Shown here piece after piece: positions 1 through 14,095 of a stretch of DNA of 64,000 nucleotides (its first letter is position 1; each line of letters starts with the position of its first letter). Source of the stretch: Phoebastria nigripes (Eukaryota > Chordata > Aves > Procellariiformes > Diomedeidae). The stretch spans positions 3,421,728-3,485,727 of the forward strand of contig JAYKAV010002442.1 in NCBI GenBank assembly GCA_035582835.1, in the 5' to 3' direction. The translations under genes were made by a program, and so were the position numbers. The notes under the pieces were generated by a model. It was not told the DNA's origin and did not search any database. It saw nothing but the letters and a program-made list of their open reading frames with translations.

Positions 1-753
1 ACAGGCATTGCCCGTGTTTGGCAAAGCACTGGTACATGCACCTAGATACCACTGACTGTTCTCACTGATCAAAGTGCCTCTGGGAACACGCAGGCAGTAT
101 GGAGAAACAGCAAATGACAAACAGCAGCACCTNCTAAAACATCTTCCCAACTCTCTGGAGAAGAACAGATCTGTCAGGCTCATTCATTGTCCTAACCATG
201 ACAGCCCTAGCCTGGACNGCATGGAGGCACCAGGCGTTACAAGTGAAATGCAACCTCCACCATCTACATGAATGAGGTTCAGCTTCAAGGGCTTTTACTC
301 ATCNTGAGAAGTTGTGGGGGTAGGTCTCCAGCTAGAGTACAAGTGTGTAAAGAGCCCTGAAACCTTGCAGGACCCAAATTAGTGTTTGGAAAAGCAGCAG
401 AGATTTGAGAATAATTGTAAACCTGAGAATCAAGTGAAATTTCATCTGGAAATTTCAACAAGGTAATTTTAAGGAGAAATTTAGTAATAACAAAACCCTC
501 AGGATTAGGTCTAGGTTCAGAAGAAACTGCAAANGCAGCATGAAGGACCCAGCCCCGCATTGCTGCAGAGCCCTCTACAGCTTTCTTCACTCAGCACCCT
601 ATTCAGATCAAATGCTCCTGTTAAACCTAGTCTTCCATTTCAAGGACTGGTACCTTCCATGTCCAAGGAGCAAGGCACTTCCCACCNCGCTGACGTTAAT
701 ACAAGTAACAAAAACGTAGAAGAGAAATGAACCGTTCAGTCAAGCAGCCTTAC
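1..753 (-). other. Intron leading to the missing last exon (partial)
   Basis: This stretch follows the donor of the exon at 754-893 in the sense direction. I read the minus strand in all frames for the terminal XPR1 exon (RFVWNFFRLENEHLNN and the acidic tail) and found nothing like it. No repeat was recognised. Four to five isolated N bases occur in it. Confidence 0.7.
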
Positions 754-893
754 CGGAATACCTCAAGTGGGGCAAATACAGTAGAAATGATGTCCCCAGC
801 ATACGGAAAGATTTGCATGGAAGTGAGGGAGATCTGGATGGTCCACGCAAAACGCAGGATCACGTCTTCTACAATGGCACAATAGTAGTATGC
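754..893 (-). CDS. XPR1: XPR1-like exon 13 (EXS domain, Arg and Trp equivalent to R570/W573)
   Basis: A 140-nt exon, 46 codons plus two bases (CG) of a split Arg codon, with a TTCAG acceptor and GTAAGG donor. It encodes [20 protein letters not shown], then [18 protein letters not shown] and VFAPLEVF, matching human residues 557-603. Arg and Trp of ILRFAW are equivalent to human R570 and W573, both assigned to the phosphate path or its gate in structural studies. The segment [17 protein letters not shown] differs at about half its positions from human, a third loop-like region of divergence. The next exon, which should begin by completing the split Arg and reading RFVWNFF, is not in 1-753 and must lie outside the window. 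Confidence 0.95.
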
Positions 894-3800
894 CTGAAGA
901 ACAAGACAGACAAACCAGACAGCTCATCGTACATGCTCTGCACAGAAGACAGACCTCTTCAGGCCTTCAGGAAGATACAGAATTTGCTGCTCAACTGCTA
1001 GGAAAGTGAACAGTATGAAATGATCTCTTTGAAACAAATGAACTCTACTAGAGCTCTTTCTAGAGCTAGAAAATCCCAGCACACAGTGTTCAGGAAGCAC
1101 CAGTGGCCAACTGCAACATGCTCTAAACTCAGCAAGTTTTGTTAAAATATTAAAAGCCTTTCCTAATGTAAGAGCAGGCTGTATACGCACTTTCTGTGGG
1201 TAGACAATTCCTTCTCGAAGAAAGGTATTTTCACCAGCATTTTTGTCAAAGAGACCCCAGTCCATCTTCAGGTCCCAAATAAGGGTATAGCAAGAGCTGA
1301 TGAAATAGAAGATAATCCACAGGTAGAAGAACACTTGGGTGTCACTGTGGTTTTTAGCTGGAAAAGAGAAGAACAGCATACTTCTGTACAACTTAAAGCA
1401 GATTGCTTCTTAAAACAGCTACAAATTGGCTAACATGATCAGTGGAAATAACACCCCTTTCATTCAAGTTCTGGGAAAAATCAGGCTAGCTAATCTGAAC
1501 TAAACCGAAAGCCTCACCAGGACCGGCTTTATATTGTCATTTAAATTTCAGTTTCATCTCGTTCAACGTTTTGCACTTGGGATTGAAATTTGTACTAATA
1601 TTTTTATTTTCTTGAAACTTGTGGTAGACCTGCCATTCTAACTCTGAACAGCAGGTGGAAGCTGAGGGCCGTATTTCAGAAAAGACACAGGCTTGTACAA
1701 AGGAAAAGCAATGAGGCAGTGCTCAGCTAGGAGGGTTTTGTAAGAATATTTTAGTTTGTCTAAGTATAAACAACTGTGAATTAGTGGACTAAAAGCCTGA
1801 AAGAGGATGGGCAGTGCAGGAATTTCCACTAGCCGTTTCAGAGGTTGTGGTGGCAGGGGAAAATAAGCAAAAAGAAGGCAATACATTAACATGTATGTAC
1901 GAATCCTGAAGAAGGCTCAGTAGAGTTTTAAATGCCCATACAGAGCTCCTCTTCGTGAAACAAAGGACTGTGGGACCAAAGCCTGCTCACTTGTGGATAT
2001 GTTTTTGCAACTAAGTTGTTACCCATTCTCGCCTGAAAAGGTTACACTGCTCTCTCAATTCAGCTAAATTTCCCTACATCAGTCAGCTGGGTAAAAACAA
2101 ACAGATCTGATAATTCTGTTTGCTTTTAATTAGCAAATCTGGGTCATAAAGTTCATAAAAATAAAACATGTTATAATGCTTTGCAAGGCTGAGACACTTT
2201 GCATCTCCCTGCTGTCAGGAGTCTTTCCTCCTTTCTGTGCAGGCACTGTAATTGCTCATTCACTGATTCTTTCTAACAAAGCCAGTAACACTTCTAGTAC
2301 AAAAAAGCCATAATGTTTCCAGTCCAAACCCGATGCCATGCTAAGTGACAGCACTGTTTTCTATATATGTGGCTTTAAAACAACAGAATCCCTGAAGCTG
2401 ATCACAGAGGGAGCAACAGGGCAATTTGCTCTCTCCTTCCCTTTTTGTTTCTAGCATTTATGATATAAATGTAATGCAGCAATCCGATAAAATTAATGGA
2501 GGTGAAAATGAGAGGCATCGTGTAAGAGTACATTCCTCCCATTACGCCTTTCAGGCTTCCTGGACATGATGTGCAGGATATAGGTCAAATACACACACTC
2601 ATTCTCCTTTCAAAACACACCCCCTAAAGCAAACCTATTAAAGCCACTTACGCAGCAAAGCCTATCTGCAGTGAAGCTTCACATCGGCAGAGGAAAAGGA
2701 CACGAGATCTGCTGCAGCTCTCAGGTTTGACTAGCTTCCCTGCTTTTGGGCAAGGTTAGAAGCCTTTGAGCAGTAACCTGCATCCTCCCAAGGCTTGGCT
2801 TTACCCGGGGACAGGTCTAGCATCGCATCACCCGCCACTGCCGCTGCAGAGAGCCATGACGTCACCCGGGAGCAGGCACAGAAGTCCTGCAGAATACGGG
2901 CTCTGATGCCTAGGTACATTAATCCTGCTGCTTTGAAACCACCTCTCCCATCCATTTTTAAAGTGCAGCTGCCCACAAAACAGGACACAGGTGAGGTTTT
3001 TGGAGCTTAGCAATTAGGGCTCTACTGCAAGATTTCATTCNCCCCCACCAGCCCCTCTGAAGCCTCCACTACATTATTTCAGGAAGAAAAGACAGATGCT
3101 GACATTCAGTGACTCAGAGACACTAAGCCTGTTCTTTCCAACATTATTTTTAGCTCATTAGANCTCCATGTTTAGTTCCCACTACCAGATCCTAAACAAT
3201 AATTCAAGGTAGTTAACAGGTTAAGTGCTTTCAAAGTATCTGAAATGCTCCAAACTACCCTGTGAGGCTGCAATGCTTCCTATCGGTAGCTTAGGCTTGA
3301 AGGTTAGGTCATGCTGCTTTTTTTTTTTCCCTTAAGGACAGAATTCAAATAAACTGAGTCTTACTCCACCTCTTCATGGAGCACACATGGAGAAGGCAGC
3401 GCAGACGGTACCATCCATTGCCATGCCTTCGGCCACATCCCTGGCATGAGCCATGCCCTGCAGGTGCAGGGCTGAAAAGCAGCAAAGCAGCACTGCTGGG
3501 TGCTCCTTCGGAGTTCTCCGGTCATGGAGAGAATAGTCTGGCCCCAGCCTATCATCTCAAACTACATGAAGGGCTAACAAAACTGTATCCTAAGTTGGCA
3601 ATTACATAGGAAGGTGATTTCGAAGGTTCATGCTGCTTAAACCTAAATTGCCTTAAAGGTTATTGTGTGCAATTACGGAAAGGAGGAGTACCGGGAAGAA
3701 AAAGGCCCAAGTAAGAAATCTTGTGGCATTAACCTCATCAACCTCAAAAGGATGTGCTTGCTTCTAGTTAGGTTATTGTGGCCTCAGCGCCCCTTCCCTG

Positions 3801-6800
3801 CCCCTATCTTTGCAGCAGTCTTTTCAGTGGCACCTGGGGTCACGCTGCTTGCCCTTTGCTCCNGCTCGCTTTCTCACCAACCGGCTCTGTAATGCATTCA
3901 GCTCCTGAAAAAAATTCATTAAAAAAACAAATCACTCCCTGGTAAAATGCTCTAATCGGAACTAGCCTATTGTCTTCAGCCTTGGCCTTTGAGTCCCTTC
4001 CTTTAATCACTTATCCTCCTTTTCCTCCTGCCTGCAATTCTGTTTGATACCTTCCTTCCTTCTGTCCTCATTGGTATTCAGCTGGTGTACAGAAATATGT
4101 TACTGCTCTAGGCAAGCAATTATATCTCAATCTCCACTGGCTGGTCCTAGTGGCCCTCTTCACTGCTGCTCAGGGGGCTAGAAAATCAAGGCATTCATAT
4201 TCTGCCCAGAGGCTCCATCTACTCCTTGCCTGCCAGTTTTTCAGTAGCAATACATAGCTGTGCATATGTATGATGATGTCAGGGTCTATTTAAGCAGGAA
4301 CTGTTTCATCCTGTGTTTTTTCTTTGTTTAGTCACGTGCTAGAAACCACCAAAAACCATTAGAGAGTGATAGACCCAGGATGAGAGAAGCACTCTGGACA
4401 CCTGGTAGATCTCAACCTCTCCAAGAGGGGAAAAAGACCAAGTCTTCAACATCCCACGGACCGCAGCAACCCTTTGGCAGCACAACTGCCAGTCCACCCA
4501 GCAAGAGGTGGATGAAGGACCTTTCTACTCGATGCTCCAAAGGGCACCGCCGCATAGCAATTTCCTAAGCTACAGTTATTCAAAACAGCACGGGCAAGAC
4601 AAAACACCGTCAGCACAAAACTCAACACGTAAAGTTGCAGGTGCAGCTTTACCCTCCCTGCCGATGGGCAGATTTCAATACGCGTTCTGCTCACGTTAGC
4701 GTGTCTGCAATGTGGAGGTGTTCAGCTATGTCAGCGGCTATTCGAGTTTGCAGTGCCCTGCCTATCTCCACCTGCTGCAAAGTCGATGGGAAGCAGCGTA
4801 CCACAGGGGCCGTTTGCAACCTTCACCACAGAATTTCCATTAGCATCCTCAGTTTACACTATAAAAGGCAATTCCAGTAGATACTCTGCACAAATACACC
4901 TACAAATTGCCCCAGAAGGTCAACTAGATAAATAATGGAAAGCTTCCACCTTTGAACTGAAGCTGTGAATGGCCACAGTCCCAGAAAACGGCCAAAGGCA
5001 CTTGCAGCAGCAGAATTTACTGCCTGCAAAAATTGCTGATAGACAATATCTTGGATCCCAAACCCAGCCCCAGGGGACACAATATCTGACTAGCATTCTG
5101 AGAGAATAATACTCTGCTGAAATTATAGCCCCTTCTAAACACAGGCAAGAGAAAGGTTGCTTTCCATCAAAGCTGGACAGCAAATACTATCCTGAATGCT
5201 GTTAATATTGACTTTACTTCCAAAGAATACTATCTGTTTACCCTGCTGAATTATTCTGGGGAATGTAAACACTATATAGTATTCAACACAGCAAAAAATC
5301 AATGCCATGTATTATTGAAGATCTGGATAAGAGCACAATGGCCCTCGATAAGCACTCCTGGTGTGTCAGCCACTGCAGCTGGCTGTGGTTTCTGCTGATG
5401 GTGAAAGCTGTGATACAAGCTGTAAGAAGCATGAGGTTATCAGGAAACACAGTCAGGTAAGCCCTGCTACGAGACAAAACTGACCCAGCCCAAGCAGTTC
5501 TGCCTCCAGCACCNATTAAAAACCTCTTGATCAAGGCATGCCAAATTCAGTCTCCTTTGACGACCAGCCTTTCAATCACAGATTTAAGCAGAACCAGAAC
5601 AAAAAAGTATATATTCACAGTGTGCTAGCCAAGCACAGATACTAGAGAACCGAGCATATACTTTCTGCCACCCAGTTAGCCCAGGGATGACATGTGCCCA
5701 TTAACTCCAACCCAGCACACAATGGGAGCGGGGTGACAGCCAGAAGTGACTTATCTACGTAAGAACTGCCATCAGAATGACATCCCAAGGCATTCGTCTA
5801 ACACCTTAGTGCTTGAAGTGCAGTATTACCGCTCCCTCAGTAATTATACATCTTAATGAGGGAGTAGCAGCAGCATTGCCTTTCTGCCCAGCCAGCANGT
5901 ACCACTATTTAATACTGATCAATGGCAGAGCCATGACATGACAGTGGACTTAATGCAGTAAAAAGGCAAATAACCCGGAGGAGCACACTGAGGACTTGCC
6001 ATTGTGCGCTGCTGGGCTTTGTCAAATACCAACCATTTCGTACGAACAACCTTCCCGTTAGATTCTGCAAACCTCTGCTATAGCCTCCAGGCACAATTTN
6101 AAGCAAAGCAGCAAGATATAGCGCAGTGAAGAACTGTCAGGAGGCAACATCTCGTTTCTTCTTCTAGTTAGATTCTACATTTGTAGAGCAGGGAAATCCC
6201 CAAATCGTGTTTTGACTAAAAATATTCTGCAGGTTTGCATTGGGTTTGTAGGACGATACGACTGTGTCTAATTTCAAGACATCACAGCAATCTCATTGCT
6301 TATATCTCACAAACAGAAGAATGTGATGTAATTGCAAACAGGAGGAAGGATATCAGTCATGACTGAGATTTGATTTGATTCTTCTTTTGGTGGCTTCTCT
6401 AGCATTTGAGAAATGTTCTTGGGGGATGTTTAACTGCTACCTTGAGAAGGATGGGGTTTCCAATCTAAGCGTTTGCCAGCAGTCTCACTAATAAGATAAG
6501 AACATCTGGATTCACAATGAGAAATAAATAGCATGGTAATCAGGGCCTTCATTGGACAATTTAGGGATTGGGACACAACGTCATCTGCTGCCTCTATAGT
6601 GCTTTGAGATCCCAAAGCAGATTCCTTCAAAATATAATAGCAACCACAAAAATCAAAATTAAAAAAAATATTGTTGGATGATTGCATCTCCTAGACTTCT
6701 GCAGCACCAGAGAGCTCCAGACCTGCATACATTTGGAAGGAAAATCACTTGTGATGTAGTCAGTTGCTTTTCTTAAAATGTTCCATTACAAAAAGGTCAG

Positions 6801-9800
6801 GCTTACCCCTCTTAAGTGCCCATGAAATGAGGTATCAGTAGGCCACCGTTTTTACTTACACCTTATTCATTAGTGTTCCCACTTCTCCAGTCACCTTTAA
6901 CACAAAAGTGTATTAAGTGATACAAACGGTACTATTAGTCCACTTTCCAAATCCCAGCTATTAAAATCCATCTCTCTCTTAGCTGCAATCTTGAGAAGCG
7001 AACACATGATCACTCAGCGGCAGGGTGCCGAGGTTGCCTCTCCCCCACGGTGCAGCTGCCGGCACCAGGAACGTCCCGCTTGACATTTGTAGACCTACAA
7101 AGCATGGGAAGATTTCCCTGTGGGATTTTATGCCTCATTTGTGCTGACGTTCAGGGTGCGGTGGCAGTTCCCGAAATCCCTCTGCCTAACACCTCCTCCT
7201 CCCAGGCTCCCCGCCGAGCACAGGCTGCCGTCTCATCTCGCCTTCCCCGCTCACTTACCGCAGGCTGCCAGCAAGCGAGCTCCTGCCAGCACCTCCGCCC
7301 CGGCCAGGGTGGTCCTGCCGCAGCCCTGCCAGGGTGCTCCTCACCCTTCCCGGCTCCACCCCGAAGCACCAACACTGGGATGGCTGTCTAAGCAATTAGA
7401 GGAGCTAACAAGCCGGCGTGGAGAAGCCGGGCTCGCTCAGGGTGCCGCAGAGACCCACGTCAAAGCTGGGAGGAGGTCAGAGGCCAGGATGGAAATGCTT
7501 GCCCATGGCAATGCCTCCAATTCTTCACTAATGACACTGCCGCTGCTCTGATGGAAAAGATCAGAAAGACTGGCTAATGAACACAACTCATTACTGAAGG
7601 CCTCCTGGGCATGGGATGACAGGGTTTCAGACAAAAATTCATCCTAGCTCACAGCAATGTGACAGACATTGCACGTTTCAGCTCCAAATAATCATCCTGA
7701 TGGAGTTGCCAGGATGCTGTGCTAAGGCAAGCCGTGCGAAAACTGCAAGTATTAAGAAAGAAGCCAGTTAATTCCATTACAAAGTTTGTTTTACTTCAAG
7801 AGGTCAATCCAAGCATTCTCTAAGGCTCTTGTGACATCTAAATCTAATGATCTGGCTTGCCACAGCCCTGACAGCTCTTCCAGTGCTGAGAGAGGGAGAG
7901 ATGGGAGATCTTGTACCGACACACAAGGGATAAACTAGGGAACAGGATCTCACAAATGCTACTTGCTTCATTCTTTAATGAACTTTTTTTTTTTGAAGTT
8001 TTGTACTTTTTATAAAAAAAATTTGTACTTGAATTCTATACATCCACTTATTTTTCTTGCCCCACACCCCACTCCCTAGAAATGAAATGTCATTTCTCAG
8101 TTGAGGTATTATAGGCTGCTGCACCAATGTCTGATTTCTGTGAAAGTCATTTTAGTCCCAGTTCTCACATCACCTTGTTCTTGTCTCCTGCTGTAACCAT
8201 TTAGGATCGCAGTTNATTTTGTTCCACCTACCAACAAATACACTCCACAGGGGTTGCACCCTGCAGTTTCTAACCAGGTAGCAACAAGGGCTAAGTGACA
8301 CAACCCACTATCCGGTACTACAGCCNGCAGAGAAGAGCAGAGCTAAGGTGCAGTCAGGTATCCTCCTGCAGCTCCCAGAGCAACAGCTTGATGTTACCAT
8401 CACCCTCTCCTCCTTCCTGCCGTGCACCACTATCCTCCACCTGGAAGTCATACCCCTCCCCAGCAGAGCTGCGGTGGGACAGACCGTGGGAGAACCAGCG
8501 ATCCGTTCCAGCGTGAAGTCAGCTACGCCAGCCAGTATCACCACTGGTAACAGCTGAAGCTGTCGTGATTAATGAGGAGTGGGCAGCAGTTATGAGACCT
8601 GGGAATCTTCCACTATATTTTCAAAAAGCAGTACACTTCCCATTCATCTTCATCTTGTCAGACCTGTTCAAACCTCTCTATTAGTAAGGGATGGTCCAAC
8701 ACCTTCCTGCAAAAGCCCATTAATCGAAGGATGACTCTTGCCTTGACAGTTCACATCTCCATTCCTTGGCAAAGCAAGGAGTTTCACAGTTTTCTCAGGC
8801 TTTAAAAAAAAACAAATTGCGCATCACTTCATTGGGAGAAGCCTGTTTCTGAAGCAATGGTGAGAACGCAGACAGAAGCACTACTCTTTAGAGACAGCCC
8901 TATTTAGTTAACTTCTGTATTTTTAATTACTGTCAATTTCCTGGGCTGTTTAATGAGAAAGTGCGTGGCAGTTATATTATCTTAGACCGACCTAAGGCTC
9001 TCCACGGCACTTCCAAGTTGATGATAGCTAGTGTTCAGCAGTCTTATTTGGAGTACCTGGAAAGGGCATGGGAGCGGTATGGAAGAAGAGATGCTTGCTC
9101 AAGTTTCCTGGCCACNTGGATTAACTTTGGAATAATTCAGACATTAATAAATAGCTGGATACTACCCAGACCACAGTGATTTCATTGAATAAGGTGTGTA
9201 AATCAAACAGAAAATGAAAACTTGCGTAAACCATGTTTCCTTTCAGTTAAAGGATAAAATCCCACATAGCCAATTTTAACCCAGTTACTTGTGCTTCAGC
9301 TCAGCAACGCGTTCCTGAAAAAAACAAGGTAAACACACAAANGCTCACACTGAAACAGCAAATCCCACAAAACAAGAAAATGATGGAAGAGTACAAAGCA
9401 CTCAAGAAGCTCAGTTCTTTAAGCACAGAAGCCAGATCTATATTCTGTGTGAGACAGATATTTTTGATGACACCATGGGAGCAAAAGGCATCAAGGTAAG
9501 AGAAGACTGATGGACAGTATCAAAACCAAGAAGCATCTCATTTTACAAAGAATGAAGCTGGAGCATAAATCATGCATAAAGCTTAAGAAGTGACCAGCAC
9601 TCAGAGTAGTACAACACGACTCCAGTTGCACTGTTTCTCATAAGAGCTGAACACCTAAATATAACAATCCTATCTTACAGAGGCTGAACCGGGTCTGAGT
9701 GAGGAACGAAACCAAGACTGGCTATTCTAGGTATGTCAGCGTACCCTGTTAAATGCAAGTACACTTTATACAAGAGGGGATCCCTGTGGAATGCTACTAT

Positions 9801-12800
9801 AAGCTGGACTGAAGTGGAAGCAGCTATACTGGTGCATTTGTCAAGGAAAGTGCATCTGCTTTTGGCAGAGTGAAAACACTGCAAAAAGTAGTTGTGTGTC
9901 AAAATAACACTGCACTTGGGGTAAATATTCTGCTGCAGACTCGGGCTTAATCATTTGTTTCCCCAGCACCACTTAGGTTTCCGTAGGGATTAAATAAGGC
10001 AACATAATACTCAGTTGGCTAGCTCTGGGGGAAGACTGCTCAGGACTGCCAGGGAAATTAAAGCAAGGGTAGGAAAGAGACGGGGGCAGAGCCTTCTGCT
10101 CGGCCGTGCTGCGAGCAGGCAGGGACCGGCGGCACGCACTCCAGTTGCTAGGTAGCTTGGACTTACAGATATGCCTCATTTGCCTGTGCAAACATACCCC
10201 GCAGGACTATATTTACAGAACATGGCCTTTGCTTCCCATTCCTTTGAGCGATATAAAAATACTGAGAATTCTTCCTTTGGGAGCTCAGCAACAGTTGTCC
10301 TTGGGTTGCTGCTGTCGTCCCTGAAACGCAGCCGTGTTTCTGAGCCGTGGTGAAGTGGGCAGCTTGCATCGGCACTCGTCCACGCAACCGCTGCCTGCTC
10401 CAGTCTTACGTTAAGGGGTAGCATCTCTCACTTCAGCTTCACTAATTCAGGAGATGATAGCTTGGTGTTAACTCTGTAAAACTGGTCTAGTCCCAGGACA
10501 ACAGGATTGCCACTTTGGGAGAGAAAAAAAATCTAACAGATCTTACCGGTCCAACATCCCAACTGCAATTAGCAGAGAAAATTGCATTCTGCATCTAAAT
10601 CAAAAGGAAGAAAAATAAAGAAACAGCTTCTCTAAGGGAAGAAAGAATCAGAATTATGCACTGCCTGAGCAATACGAATTACTAAACAGTGGCATTTTGG
10701 GGAAACTGAGATACTAGTCAAGAGCTCACAGGACACTGTGTTACTGGGGGGGATCCTTCGCTACAGCAGGTTTGGAGAAGGGAGTACCACATATGACTAG
10801 AAGCAGCATACATCACTTAAACGTAATAATTTGAACATTTCTTTAGTTCGAGTTGTTTTCCAACAAGCATACCAAAACACAGCACAACAATGCCGTAAGC
10901 GCACTCTGTATGAATTAGCTGGCTTTCAACACCAGCAAACCCCTCTAGCCGCACTGTCCGTCTTCACACAGCTGGCAGACACAAGCTAAAAACCTACAGA
11001 GCAGCTACAAATTATTCAATGTTCAAATCAAGGGAGGAAGACAAGCCTTTCCAGAGGGCTGCAACGTCCCCAGGACTCCCAAGTGGAGAACAGGCGCTGG
11101 TGTACATTACCTGACCTCCCAAGAAAAGGCCACCAATTACCCTCTTGTCCTGGCAGCCAAAAGCTGTCATTCCAGAGGTATAAGTCATAGGCTTGCAAAC
11201 ACAGGCATGAAAGACTGTTTAAATAAAACTCTTGTTACCACAGCAATTAACAGGTTCGTTACTTACTGCAATTTAGAGCAGGTCCAAGGAGCAAGGATCT
11301 TTACCAATTTGACACTTGTTTGGGGCAGTGCTTGCTTTCTTAATAGCAAGCTGCTAGCCCCCAACAGATGTTTTGGAGGTAAGAGATTGGTGTTTGTCTC
11401 TGCTATCCTTAGGCAGACACAGAGAAGGCGTGGGCGAGCAGTGCATCTATTTTCAACAGTAACATCATAACAATTTGATGATAGACCATCTGATTCCAAG
11501 TTCAAAAAGAACTGGGAATCTATGTAAAGCACATAGATAAAATTGGATTCTTAACAGGTACAGCATATTAGAAAGTGCATTTATGGCAGGATGGGAATAG
11601 GCCTACAGGGCTGAGAAGACACGGCAAGGTCTTTAGGCAGCCCTCTGAAAAATTGCTACAAGCCCAGGCACTGTGACATTTACAAAATCTGTGCTAACGT
11701 GTAATTTCCAAAGGCCACGAAGCTTCCAAATTTTTTTGTACGATACCAACAACTACATGCTATTGACTCCCACTAACAAAACNGGACAGACAAAAGCTAG
11801 GAGTCATGAACATCTCTCAGCAATTGGAACAAGCCCCGTGCCTGGCTCGTAAACACCTCATTACAACCCACTCCCTGCCAAACTTGAAGAGCAGACAACA
11901 GTTATGTATGGCAGCAAGGAGAACAAGGGTCAGCAGTACTGGCGCGGATGCAAACTTCAAGGAGTGTAGAAACAGGTCAAATTCTTCAACAGGACATTTT
12001 GACAGATGCTGGTTTTCCTCTTGGTTCCAAACCTACCCCAACGTTCCCACAGAAGGCTCTGCCAGAGTGTCCCCCCCGGGAAGGAGAAGCATTAGTCAGC
12101 CTCCCCAAAGCAGGCACTGTATATAAAAGCATATAAGCAGTGACTATAGCCAGGCAATCTGTATTTGTCTCATCTAGGGGTTTGACGGTGGTGACTAACT
12201 GGACTGCAGGGCTGGAACTGAAGAGCTGCAGAATGTCACTGAGCAAACAAGTTAAAATGGGAGTAAGCTCTGGGGACACAGCAGCGGGGAGGAGATGCAC
12301 AGAGGGGCCAGGTGCTGCATCCATCACCGATGCTCCCACACCAGGTTTGCGTGTACCTCCGGATACAGAGCGCCCAACTTCCAGCCAGCTCACACCAGTG
12401 CACTCCTCTGCCATTCAAATGCTTGACAAACATTATCGGTGTGACTTCAGACCCAGCTACGTCAAATCAGCCATTTCTTGGCCACAGGAAGGCTTCTGCC
12501 ATCCCTCCAAAAAAACCAGCACGTTAACTAGAAGCATGCCTTGAACATTTCTCCCTGCCCCACCACAATCATATTTCAGGATAAGTAATTGCTCACGAGC
12601 ATGTGTGGTTGCTAATTTCTGGAGATATAGAAGGCAGATATTTTCAAATAAAAGAATACAGCTTTTAGGACTTCAGAACAATGAAAGGCAGGGCGACTGC
12701 CTGAAGTGCAGAAACTAAAAGCTTTTTCCTTCAGAACAAGAGCAGAATTGAGTAATTGTCGTTTCCAGGGAGATGGGGAACTTGAGGGATCAGAGCTCAA

Positions 12801-14055
12801 TCTGCAGTTAAATGGATTGGAAAAAACTCCCTACCAGCTGCAGAAAAAACATGGATAAAAACACACAGGAAAATCCAGAGAGGGCATTTTCCCGGCACTG
12901 TGCACATCTCCCTGTGTTCAGGAATGATGGACCAATACTCAGATGATCCAGGTTAGCTATTCACAAACGCCAAGGGAGAAGCATCTCCTATGTTATCCCT
13001 TTCCTTATACATCTCCCATTCAACCTCCCTTCACAGCAAAAACTGACAGGTATTTCAGTTTTCTCCTTTTGAGAGAGAAACCTGGAAATTTTTTCTCGCA
13101 CTCCTGAAATGCAGTTCTGAGCAGATCATGTATGCAAAAAATACCTAAAAGAAGATCTTAAAATACTCTCTGCAAGCTAGGCAGGCCTTTGCCTTTCCAC
13201 TGAGATGTTTCACAGGTGCCAAAAGACAAAAGTTCATGCTTCAATGGGATGCCAAATTCTAAGCTTCTTCCATGTAAAAAGCAAATCCCATGACTTGAAA
13301 AGGATTTTCCAAAATAACCAATACCTTTGTGAGTGCTGTAGAGGGCTGCAAATGTCACCACGAAGAAGGTGGTGGAATATTTTCCAGCATTAACCAGATG
13401 AAAGGCCCGTTTGTTATCACGGTAACGGCGCAGGCACTGGATGAATCGCAACCAAGCAGGGATGCACTGGACAACTGCTCTCACTCCGTAGGAGTAGCTG
13501 TAACAAATCTGATTATCTGCAAGAGAAAAAGTTTCAGGGACACAGTGTCAGTAAGTTTAAGAACTCCTACCGTCTTCCTTTCTGTAAGAGTAATATCACT
13601 TGACGTGAAAGCAATTCCCCATCAATGTCTCATACTTAGGCATACACACGTATGCAGACACACGTATCCAGAACAGCGAGAAGCTCATCACCAAAAAGTA
13701 TCCTGAAGCCCTTTACTCCATCTCGGAGGTATTCAGGTGACATGACATCAATAACACATCCAGACAGATCATCATCTAACTCTTTCACTGCTGCCAGTAT
13801 AATTAACATGCAAGAAGATTAGAAATAATCTATTTTTAAATTTATTTTGTGCTGTTGGCAGTACTGTGGATAATCAAATTAAGGATGGAATTACAAAAGG
13901 CCTTNGACACTGAATTTTTGTGCATAAATGGGAGAGCATTTCCAAACTCTGCAGGACAGCTCAAAAGGCTACTTTGCCTAAGATGTCCTTGACCCATTTT
14001 TCTTGTATATTGTAATAGGAAAAAACATATTTCAGTATGTGTTTGGGGTTTTTTT

Positions 14056-14095
<40 letters not shown>

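Noticed and set aside
285..590. A minus-strand 101-codon frame where the last XPR1 exon could lie
   Set aside because: It has no RFVWNFF start or acidic XPR1 tail, and no acceptor at the required phase.
7050..7551. Two overlapping plus-strand frames over the GC-rich island
   Set aside because: They are low-complexity Pro/Ala/Ser-rich translations caused by the base composition. Kept only as a GC-island observation.
11806..12544. Overlapping open frames of 106-142 codons on both strands
   Set aside because: Frames open on both strands over the same GC-richer DNA are typical shadows; no protein was recognised.
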